From: Tricholoma matsutake
Lineage: Eukaryota; Basidiomycota; Agaricomycetes; Agaricales; Tricholomataceae
Assembly: GCA_026075535.2 (NCBI GenBank)
Contig: AP026543.1
Span: forward strand, 558,001-622,000
DNA: 64,000 nucleotides
Direction of reading: 5' to 3'
Shown here: in pieces, positions 43,450 to 52,710 of the stretch
How the letters are laid out: each line of letters starts with the position of its first letter
Numbering within the stretch: the first letter of the stretch is position 1
The notes under the pieces: model-generated
The model's input: only the letters and a program-made list of their open reading frames with translations
The model's database searches: none
Told to the model about the DNA's origin: nothing
Position numbers and translations under genes: made by a program

Positions 43450-43659
43450 GCACCAGTAGGATCAGCAATGGAAACACCAACATCGGCAACAGCAAAAGTA
43501 TGATTGGCAATGGCAACATCAGGATCGGCAGCAAATCCATCCTCCACACGAGCACAACCTATCCGAAGGACAGCCGATGACCTTGCACAGCAGGAAGCCA
43601 TTTCAACCCAGGCTGTTGGGAGGAGACAGAGAATTAAAAAAGTGAAATTTGCCACATAG
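43450..43659 (+). pseudogene. Gene family X, 3' end only (copy 3)
   Basis: Matches the last ~205 bp of copy 2, ending GRRQRIKKVKF. It keeps CGA at 43549-43551 and 43564-43566, where copy 2 has TGA (39318) and CAA (39333), direct evidence of CpG loss in copy 2. Confidence 0.75.
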
Positions 43660-44239
43660 ATTTACAAATAAAACACTATGTAATGTGAAAAGAAAGATAG
43701 TCCAACTTTTATGTACATGCCGAATCACATCTATTCCTTTCTGCCTTGCTTCGTCTCCCCTCTGTCCTCAGATTTTCCTGCTCTCTTCCTTGGGTTTGGC
43801 TGAGGGGTGGTACTTCTGGAATGTATGTAGTCCAGATGGACCAGGGGTCAGGCCGCATGGGGATCGGCGCAGCTGTGCAGGGGAGGGGAGGGCCAGGGTG
43901 AGGTGATTATATCGACTGCCGGTGCCAGTGGGGTAAGTGCTGATGCCGGGGCAGCAGGCTTGGGCTCAGCAAGTGACATTGGGGGGAAGAGGAGAGGGAG
44001 TGGTGGGGCCATTGATGTTGTGGGCTGTACCATTTCTTGAGAATTCTGTGGTGTGGCCGGAATAATTTGGATGGGGGGGGCGCCAGCCAAGGATGCTTCC
44101 CCTGCCACCTCTTCCAGCACAGCCAGTCCCTCCTCACCATGCTCAGGCTCATTGTTACCCTTCACAAATCCCCCCTCCTCAACCAGTTCTGCCATCTGTT
44201 CATCTTTGTTGCTGGCAGCGGCATCGGGAGCAGCAATGG

Positions 44240-44334
44240 GAGTGGCAATGGGAGCGGCAATGGGAGTGGGAGTAGGAGTTGGGGCAGGAGTTGGGGCAGG
44301 AGCAGGAGTGGGAGTGGGAGTGGTAGCAGGAGTG

Positions 44335-44381
<47 letters not shown>

Positions 44382-44440
44382 GGAGCAGGAGCAGGAGCAG
44401 GACTGGGACTGGGAGCAGGAACAGGAGTGGGAGCAGGAGC
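44240..44440. repeat. GGAGCA hexanucleotide-type repeat in gene Z2
   Basis: Runs of GGAGCA and GGAGTG units coding Pro-Ala on the minus strand. A shorter version is at 39950-40075. An odd-length unit near 44382 shifts the reading frame. Confidence 0.8.
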
Positions 44441-45529
44441 GGCATTGCCTTCCTCGGCATCTGTCATTTCTTCCCAATCCACCTCTGCCCTCCTGCTTGG
44501 AGTCCTCTCGAGGCAAACCATCTGCCCAGCCATGTAACTGTTGTACAACGTAATGGGCTGTGCACCAGCCTGCAACCCAAAGTATCCTTCAATGTCATTC
44601 ACCCTGTTTTGAAGCAAGTTGACCATCTCCCAGAGTTCTTGTACATGGAGTTGGGACTCTAGGAATGACTCTTCATTCCACCATGCATGCTTGTACATGT
44701 CTTCCTCCAGTTGGTTTAGATGTCCAGTGAAGGTGGCGTAGTCACTGCCAGAGGGGTAGGGAGTCAGGGCAGGGAGGGCAGTCAGCTCGGGCTCGGGATC
44801 GGCCATGTCAATATCCTCTTCCACAGCTATGGGTATACATGTTAGTGGTTTTATGTGTCATGATATGGAAGAACTAACCTTTGGATTTTCCTTTTTGGCT
44901 TGCAGTGAACCGCCTAGACGATTCCTCTCCACTCTCTTCACTGGAAAATTGCACCTTCTTTGCTTTTCTTCTTCCTGATCCTTTTGCTTTCTTGGTTCTC
45001 AGCATGCAATCCATGTCCTCTGGATCACACCGAATTTTCCCTTTCCCACAGAAGTAGCAGGCTGTTTTCCCATTCACCTGCTCCCAACACTCATGCCTAA
45101 GCCTGACACATCATGCACACGGCGTCGTTCGCAAACTCCCTTGCTGGGGTGCTCCTCGTGCTGCCCTTGCTGTGTTGTGCCACTTCTGCTCCATCCTGGG
45201 ATTGGCACCAGCATTGCTCTCCATCTCCTCATCAAAATCCTCCTCTGATCCCCTGCTACTCTGCACCTCTCGCGGTCTGGGTCTCACTGTGATTGCTGGC
45301 AGAATTGGTCGCTGGGCTGGGGCTGGAAGTCTGGATCCTGATGCTTCTGGTTGGGCCCACATCTTGGCTGGTTCCGGTGCTGCTTCTATCCTTGTTGGTG
45401 TCAGCATTGCTGCTGCCATTGCCACTGCCGCTGCTGGTGCCTTTGCTGCTGCCACTCTTCCTTTCTCTGCCGCTGCCATCCCTGTCTTTGCCGCTGCCAT
45501 CCCCACTTTCTTGGCCGGTGCCGTTCCTG

Positions 45530-45860
45530 CTGCCGTTCCCATTCCTGCTGCTGTTCCCATTCCCACTGCTGTTCCCATTCCCACTGCTGTTCCCATTCCT
45601 GCTGCTGTTCCCATTCCTGCTGCTGTTCCCTTTCCTGCTGCCATTCCCTTTCCTGCTGCCATTCCCTTTCCTGCTGCTGTTCCCATTCCCGCTGCTGTTC
45701 CCATTCCTGCTGCTGTTCCCATTCCCGCTGCTGTTCCCATTCCTGCTGCTGTTCCCATTCCCGCTGCTGTTCCCTTTCCTGCTGCCATTCCCTTTCCTGC
45801 TGCCATTCCCTTTCCCACTGCCATTCCCTTTCCCGCTGCCGTTCCCTTTCCCACTGCAGT
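45530..45860. repeat. 18-bp VNTR in gene Z2
   Basis: About 18 units of the type ATTCCTGCTGCTGTTCCC, coding a six-residue Ala/Gly/Met repeat on the minus strand. Z1 has only about five units (41095-41190), so the array expanded or contracted after the duplication. Confidence 0.85.
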
Positions 45861-46446
45861 GGCCGTTCCACCTGCCCTTGCCATTCCAACTGCCATTGAC
45901 GCTGCCATTGGTCCAGCCAATGTAAACACAGGACCTGTTATGCCCTTTTTCTTGTCAAAGGTCTTCATTGCCCTCAGTTAACCTTCAATAAACTTCTGGT
46001 CCCCTGTCCTGTCTGACTTTGACCATGCTACCACAAATCCCCACAAAAAAGCATCAGCCCAGAAGACAGCCTGCACATCCTCTGTGAGAACCTCTCTTTG
46101 CCAGGCAAATAATGTTTTCTACAATTGGTAAGTGTATCATTGATCTGATAGCATGCCAATCCACTCACAAGGGCCAATTTTCTTTCCTTCATCACGGCCT
46201 TGATACTTTGGTCCCGAAGGCCATTGCAGATGGATTGTTGGATCTCGCTGATCTGGCTGAGCACTTGTTGGCATGTAACGTTCATGGTTGATGAGTTGGC
46301 TGCAGCAGCAGGGTCGATGTTGATATGAAAAAGAGTGAAACACTGATAATCAACAATCACATGTTGTTGATCGATATACAATATATACAAACAAATAATG
46401 TCCTGATTAAATGGTATCACTTGTTATCATCTGTGTTATCTATACC

Positions 46447-47196
46447 ATGAGCAATCAGCAAACCGACACTTATATTCCTGATGGATATGTCATTATCCGA
46501 GGTGACAATGGGCAGCACTATCTAGTGCCCCATTTTATGATTCCAGCTACCCACCAGGCAATGGAGGCCTATTGCAAGAAGGTTGAATTCAATGTACATA
46601 TGGCACATGGGGGGGTAAGATTTCCTTCTTTTCAGTCTCATTGCCGCCAGCATAGCCATCTTGGCCTGATGCCATCCTTGGGCCGATGCCATGTCTTAGC
46701 CAATGCTGTGTCTTAGCCAATGCCGTGTCTTGGCCAATGCCATTTCTTGGCCAATGCCATTTCTTGTTTGCCTCGTCTATCCTCTCACTGATGACTTTGC
46801 AGTCTGGAAACATGACTGATAAGCTGTACTACTATGCATTGGCCCGCAACCAGCTAATGCTACCTACTGATCCAGTAAGTGCCTTGTCCTCATTTGTATG
46901 ACTGTTAGTTCATCCTGTTGCAGAAATTGACAGACAGGGAGCTGTTGAGCTGCCATGCCAAAGTGAAAGCCCTGCAAAACAACCTTGGAACCTCATACAA
47001 GGATGCCAGTCATTGTCTCTATATGGCCGAGGTTGAGAAGCTGGAACAGCAAGATGTCACATTGAAGACATATGCGACCTTGAAGGAAAGGATGGAATAT
47101 AATCTGAAATCATTCGAATGCAGGTTCTCAGACATTCGAATGAGATCATTGTTCCATGATGACAAGATGGCCAATCCCGCCAGTTCTCACAATTAG
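46447..47196 (+). CDS. Gene Y2, paralog of Y1, intact
   Basis: Exons 46447-46614, 46803-46874 and 46924-47196, again 168, 72 and 273 bp, with the same splice sites and 171 codons. It differs from Y1 at scattered residues, for example MTDKLYYYALARNQ against MTDMPYYYALACNQ, but keeps length and frame. Divergent from Z2. Function unknown. Survival of both copies while neighbours collect stops suggests either recent duplication or selection; a dN/dS comparison would distinguish these. Confidence 0.7.
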
Positions 47197-47408
47197 CTAG
47201 CACTGACATTGTTATTTTAGCTAGGATGAACACTGCTGTTTTGTTGATTTTGTTCATTCATTCATACTGCCTGCACCCCTTGTGTGTCTGGTTTGCTAAT
47301 GCCCATTGCCGATGCTCTTGATATATAGATTTCCACCCCAAAGTGCCTGTCTGCTGCTGCCGATGTTGACATTGATGTTGATTTCTGTGCTGACGTGTCT
47401 GCTGATGC

Positions 47409-47840
47409 TGATGCTGATGGCTGTGACTATTTCATCAATGGTATTAGATTCTTACTGCACATCTATACCAATGCCAATGCCAAATACCATGTCCAACGCT
47501 ATCTCATAGGTACAAGCAAGAATTGTAAAAGACCCATTTGGTAGGTCTGCACTACATAGAATGAATTATTGCATCATTGCCCATAGCTAGGCCATACAGT
47601 CTCCTATGCACATCTATACCAAGCATTGTAATTCACTATAGTACACGCAGCTAGGTTGTACTGTTATGGGGAAGTGGTGCCTGATGCCGATGCCATACCT
47701 CTATGCTGATGCTGATGCCGTTGCTGATGCTGTTGCCGAGTACCATGTATGCTATCTCTGATCTGTATATTATTAACATTCTTCATAGTGTATCACAAGC
47801 AAGAATTGTAAAAGTGTATTCATTTGATACTAGTACATGT
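47409..47840. other. Non-coding spacer with a short internal duplication
   Basis: No gene supported. The word ACAAGCAAGAATTGTAAAAG occurs at about 47512 and 47796, each preceded by a TACCATGT..GCTATCTC-like string, suggesting a ~280-bp direct repeat. GATGCTGATGCTGATG microsatellite-like tracts are present. Confidence 0.5.
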
Positions 47841-47948
47841 TATACATACTATGAGAGCGTTCGATAGCGTCCACCAAACCTGTATCATTTGGTACACTGT
47901 ATGCATTTGATAGACCATATTATTCAGTACAGTGTAGCTTACCTATGT
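47841..47948 (+). repeat. Left inverted repeat of the Plavaka element
   Basis: Roughly 80% identical to the reverse complement of 56886-56985; most mismatches are transitions. Confidence 0.75.
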
Positions 47949-48173
47949 GCATACTTAACATCCTCACTTCATTAAAACTATAACTTTTGCTTGATGGCTG
48001 GTGTACTTGCTGTGTCTTACATGTTCTTACTACTTATTTGCTTACCCGGCCACTTGACATGCTTACAATGTACTTGGATTTTTGGTTGCGCTTACTGACG
48101 AATTTACTAAGTAGGAAATAAGCCACTTGAGAAGCTTAGTGGGCTCAGCCGTAAAATAAGCAGGCTAAGTCCA

Positions 48174-49040
48174 CTAAGAATTTTTTGGATATTCCTGATG
48201 TATGTGGGCTACATAGCCTGATGGTAGCTTTAATACTGTTCTGTCTTGTTTAGCTCGATTACGATCGAACAACAACTTCCGTTCCAACATATCTTTGTTG
48301 AAGCCCTCGGCCACCGGCTCATAGTACTCCTCCTGTTTTATGAACGTTGGATCCCTCAGTAGAATCTTGTGTTCCCACACTTCTCTAGATACTGGATGGT
48401 TCTCGGGGGACGGTGTGTGCGCGTCTACCGCATACATATCATATGTTGTAATACTTTGATCCAGAGTCAGTAAGACCAGATGGAAGAAAGTGAAAGTGCT
48501 ACATACTCTGACCCCCGAGCACCTCCTCCGTTGTGCCTCATTTTCAAGTTACCCAACGCATCGAAATAGCCTTTATTCCGAAGCAGTGTTTGCCACTCAT
48601 AGAAGTTCTTTGCCCTGGCCTTCCATTCTCGCCAGTAACTATTGAAGCCGGTGGCCCATATCTCAAAAATCTCCTGGTATTCTCGAGGCTTTTTTTGCCA
48701 ATCGAGTAGTGTGTCGTGGCGTCTAGTCACTCCTGTGGGATTCATGTCACCTACAAACTCTGCAAAAAAAAGATCAAATCCTGAAAATCTTTACATTGAT
48801 CCAGAGTCAGTACGACAGGACGGAAGAAAGTGAAAGTGCTGCATACTTTGCTTCCTGTGTTGGGTTGCGCTCAAGCTTGACGACCACTGGGAAATGTGTG
48901 GATTGCTTTTTCTGCAACAATTCACCCCACATATTGATAAACTTGGCCTTCCGAAGCTTCTCGGCCCATGCTGCCATTTCTCCCGTTTCGTCCCTCCAGT
49001 CAAGGTGTTGATGTGTGTCAATCTCATTGCTGGATCCCAC
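48174..49040 (-). CDS. Unknown spliced gene in the Plavaka element
   Basis: Three coding blocks: 49040-48847 (LDWRDETGEMAAWAEKLRKA, FINMWGELLQKKQSTHFPVV), 48759-48507 (YQEIFEIWATGFNSYWREWK, FYEWQTLLRNKGYFDALGNL) and about 48437-48174 (VWEHKILLRDPTFIKQEEYY). Two introns start GTATG. The upstream start is not found; the first block opens at a non-ATG codon, so a 5' exon is probably missing. The protein is Trp-rich, helical and without known domains. The two introns begin with homologous 53-bp sequences (see findings). The frame across intron 2 is uncertain. Confidence 0.45.
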
Positions 49041-49079
49041 ATCAGCAGCGGTTGAGGTGCCTGGGATTTGAAGCGGCCC

Positions 49080-50036
49080 CGAGAATTTTCTTTATAACTT
49101 CAAGATCAGAAAGCAAAAAGACATATAAAATAATAGTCAGCTGACTTCTGCCAGCCTGGAGCTCCTGGCGTGGTCCTAACTACCAAGGAAGGGGGTGCGG
49201 GCCACGCTATGCAACTGGCAGTGCACCAGATTACTATGAGAAGAGTCGGAATATGAACCATATAGGGAATTAACAGTTGGTGGGATGTAGTTTTTGGAGT
49301 TTGGTTAGGCAGATAGAATTTAGAAATGAGTGAAAAGATGCGAGACCAGCTGCAGAATGGGATGGAGCACAGTTGAATTTATAGAAGTTGGCATGACAAT
49401 CACAAATGTTATGCGACCGGATTGCAGTGGCTCAAGGTTTCGATGAGCCGTACAAGAGCCGTAAGTACGTGAAATTTTTTGTGGCGTTGGCTAGGCAATG
49501 GTTTGGAGTTAAAATAACAGTTCCATACCTTGACTACCACTGCTGGGACTGACCTAGGCACAGCTGGTGCTGACCTGTGTTTCCATGTGAAACACAGGTC
49601 TCGGAAACATGTTTTGTGACTTCTAATCCATGTTTCCTTGGGATAACCATTACGTATCGTGTAGCGGTGCAAGCGCCGATCCCCGACTCCGGTGCTTTTC
49701 CTTTTTTTCTTGCTTGCAATCCTTAGCTCGTTTAATTCAAGTTCAATACATCAGCAATCGGGCATTTTAGTTTCTGGAAGTTGCTCAAGTTGAGCAACCA
49801 GTGGAAACCAGCAAGAACCCGGAAACTTGGGAACTTGGCAACCTAGGTCTATTTTCTTGGAAATCTATCTGGATGCGCCAGAGCAGAAACCTCAGAAACT
49901 TACCAAAACCTCGGAATCTTCGGTCGCATGTCATAATCTTTGGTATACACTATCTACAAGGGTATAGGAACATGGAAAATACTATGGCGAGGGCACAGGA
50001 TGAGTAAACGAACACGTATGAACGACTGTGAGGGAT
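49080..50036. other. Gene-poor stretch with one strong palindrome
   Basis: No supported gene. 49572-49600 is a perfect hairpin with 12-base arms (GACCTGTGTTTC and its complement) and a 5-base loop. 49790-49930 is rich in GGAAAC and GAAACCT words like those at 55960-56030 on the other side of the transposase; these may be subterminal repeats of the Plavaka element. Confidence 0.5.
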
Positions 50037-52548
50037 CTATGCTTTCTGAGGGCTTGAAGGAATGTACAAATCTTGGCGGTATGCCGAAATTGCTGACTGA
50101 TCTCCGTAGACATCCTCCTCCTCAGTAGCGGTGTTCTTTTTGAGCTCCAGGATGAGTCCCCGGCGCCTCTCGCTCACACGATCTACGTGCCCAAGGAAGA
50201 CCTGCAACGGCCGCCAGCAATTCTTGTGTGCAAATAACAGTGGTTCAGCATAAGTACCGGTTGCAAATGCTGTGAAACCACGTTCCACCTGACGACAATG
50301 ATCAGGAATATGCATCGTAGAAAGAATAAAGTACTCATACCGCAGTAAGAAGTAGGGTATATAAACCTTTTGGTGGGCATTTTGTGTCGAGTGCCGGAAG
50401 GACAGAGCCTTCAATGTACCTGAGATATTGCATGGCGATTGGGGCAATGAATTCAGACTGCAGGAAACCATCAGGAGCCTGACGTGCCACAACGGACATG
50501 GTAAGACCAAGCATACTGTATGAAAATGACAACTCACAATGTAACCAGGGTCATCGCATGGGACACTGCAAGATTGTGGAGTAGGGATTTGATAATAGGC
50601 AGGGCCATCTCCTCGAAGCGCCCAGTGGACATATTCTCGGATTTTTGCCGGTTGTTTGAGGAACTCGGGCTTGTCAAAAAATTTCTTGATGCCCTGGAGG
50701 ATGTCTCCGGCGAGTTTGGACTTTCGGCTATTAAGTCGTTTATATGCCTGAGAGTCATCGGTTCTTTCAGCGAGTGATTAAAATGAAACATGAGAATACA
50801 CACCATGGTAACAAGGGGGTCATCAGATGTCAATGCAAAATCAATGTTTGTGAAAGAGAGATCGAAAGCATTTTGCACTGTTGCAAGGAATGTTGAAGAT
50901 TCAGAGGTAAAGTGAACAAAAGGTTCCCGTGAGTTATAGAGGGCATGCGTGAGTGTCGGAATGAGGACATTCAGCCAGCGAGCATCACGAAGGAATTCTG
51001 CACCGGTTGCAGATTCTGCACGCGTGGACTTAGCCTTCAGTGGATTTTTCAAGTTCTTGACCTTCGACTTCTTCTTTTCCAGCTGTTTAAGTCCAGAGGG
51101 ATTCAACGAAATTCCATCATTCAAGTTGGAGATCAATAACACATATTGTTACTCACCTTGATGGGGGTTTCATCATCGCTTTCGACTACCTCGACGAGCT
51201 ACACCATTGATAAGCACTTTTATGGAAACATTAAAGCATTGAACGAACCTCATTCTTGCGCAACCGATTGCGCTCTGGATTCAAAGTGTTGCATGCTTGA
51301 GTGTGAGGAAAGGAAGGCCTGACGGAAATTGCGTCTTCATCATCAAGGCCGCCACTTTGAAGTGGATCGATAACTTCAGGTGCCTTCTTGGAGTTCTTCA
51401 GCTTCAGATCGCTACGAAGACCCGCATTCTGGTATTTCCTTGGGGCTGATTCAAAGGGGGTGAATCTGTGTGGTGATCGGAAATCAGGATACTAAGATTG
51501 GGATATGATAAACGGCATGTGATTCAACTCACATTGTGTCGGCTGTAAGTTTGACCCTCTTGCTTGAGTTTGTTCCACCATCATTGTGCTCACTGCGTAG
51601 TGTCTTCTCCTTCTTCTGGATCTCTTTGCGCAATGTGCCTTTAGCTGGTTTATTTTTTTTCCTCTGGGAATAAAATTGGTTGGTCAGCAAATTTGAAATA
51701 ACATCCTACCGCACTTGATCACTTACCCCCTTCCCTGTTTCAGCCTGAGGTTCATCACTCAGATCATCAGAGTAGGACTCCTGGTTGACTGCAGTGAAGT
51801 CGAAATCCTCTCCATCTTCGCTCTCATCAAGGCATTTTCTTCCTCACTTGCGTATTGCTGCAGACAGTTGTTGTGGATTCTCGGTAAGCATTTGTTTGTC
51901 TTCAAGTCCCTCGTTTACGTTCATCTGTGCCAACAGCTCCTTTGCCCTCTCTCCCTCTCGTATCTTCTCTTCTATAGCTTGCTTCTGTGCTTCACGCTCA
52001 GCGGCGACTTCTTGTGCTGTGCGACGAGTCCGTTTTGGTGTGGCAGGATGGACATTCTGGCCTGGACGATTTGGTAGAGGATCCCTGACGGCAGCCACCT
52101 CATTTGGCTTCTTTACCTCTCCAGACATGTCAGTATTCTTGGGTCGCTTCCGTGTCGTTGAGTCGTTTTCTGGTCCTTCCATGGTAATTTCTTCGTCTTT
52201 CCCAGCCTGCTTGCGCATGCTGGGACCAGTATTCGAGGACTGCTGATCATTCTCGATGGGGGTATCAGTTGGGATGGAGTTTTTTGTGCATGGACGGCCT
52301 TTTGCCTGGGGCTTTTTTTGCTTTTGTTCTTCTGGTTCCATTGGATCGCTGGCCAATTTGTCAGTCCCAGTATCCTGCTCAGCTGGTTGGGTCCCTTTCT
52401 GACCTCGTCGTTGCTTTGAAGGATTGTTGGAAGCTATTTCAGTGTTGTGCTGTGCTGCTTGGGTTTCCTTCTGACCTCGTCTCTGCCTAGGAGGATCTGG
52501 TTGATCAGGGCGACTGCTACAGTCCTTCACAGCGCATTTTGGAGGCAT
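50037..52548 (-). pseudogene. DUF6532-like companion gene of the Plavaka element
   Basis: Starts at ATG 52548 (MPPKCAVKDCSS) with a long charged, disordered N-terminal region holding basic stretches (RKRPKNT, PKRTRRTAQEVAAEREAQKQ). After introns, the C-terminal half reads AKSTRAESATGAEFLRDARW, HALYNSREPFVHFTSESSTF, FLQSEFIAPIAMQYLRYIEG and VERGFTAFATGTYAEPLLFA. The last part matches, from memory, the DUF6532 domain of agaricomycete proteins. At least six short introns. One TGA (51846-51844) lies in frame within a basic stretch (AIRK-stop-GRKC). Divergent from the transposase, with 162 bp between start codons. The role is unknown; DNA binding is plausible from the charge. Confidence 0.65.
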
Positions 52549-52710
52549 GAGGATGGAATGTGGTGTTTGGGTAGGGTTTATGGTTGTTGTACAACAAAAT
52601 GAGAAGTTCAACTTCACGTGCTCCTCGATTTGATCATAGAATATCCTGGAATATCCTCGAATGTCTGAAGTTCAACTTCCACGCAAACATCAGCTATCAT
52701 TACAATTTGG

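Larger units (their letters stand above)
43848..46285 (-). pseudogene. Gene Z2 (zinc-cluster-like, low-complexity protein), broken
   Basis: Exons by eye: 46285-46169, 46118-44879 and 44826-43848. Exon 2 holds LTEDVQAVFWADAFLWGFVV, a long Ala/Gly/Met/Lys hexapeptide repeat from an expanded 18-bp array, a Pro/Ala section, and the Cys cluster: C-A-(stop)-C-V-R-L-R-H-E-C, then ACYFCGKGKIRCDPEDMDC and a basic, Ser/Glu-rich tail. Exon 3 holds LEEDMYKHAWWNEESFLESQ and a Pro/Ala repeat. Breaks: TAA at 45980-45978 (Z1 has CAA), TGA at 45113-45111 (Z1 has CAA), and a frame change in the Pro/Ala repeat near 44385. Divergent from Y2. Confidence 0.55.
43450..47408. repeat. Tandem segmental duplication, copy D2
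   Basis: Direct repeat of 39222-42775 in the same order: X 3' end, Z2, Y2. It is longer because of 18-bp and 6-bp repeat expansion. Confidence 0.85.

Noticed and set aside
45530..45860. Regular 18-bp repeats considered as a CRISPR array
   Set aside because: There are no unique spacers; units are contiguous and code a hexapeptide repeat in a spliced eukaryotic-type gene.
45172..45981. Long plus-strand frames (269, 210 and 182 residues) of Ala/Pro/Ile/Val, Leu/Phe/Pro or Cys/His/Ser
   Set aside because: All are antisense readings of the 18-bp repeat in gene Z2. Three frames open over the same repeat is what a phased VNTR produces.
49572..49600. Perfect palindrome sharing TGTGAAACACAGGT with the copia LTR end at 17343
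   Set aside because: The match covers only about 14 bases and nothing LTR-like follows. Probably chance similarity of a palindromic word; kept only as a hairpin.
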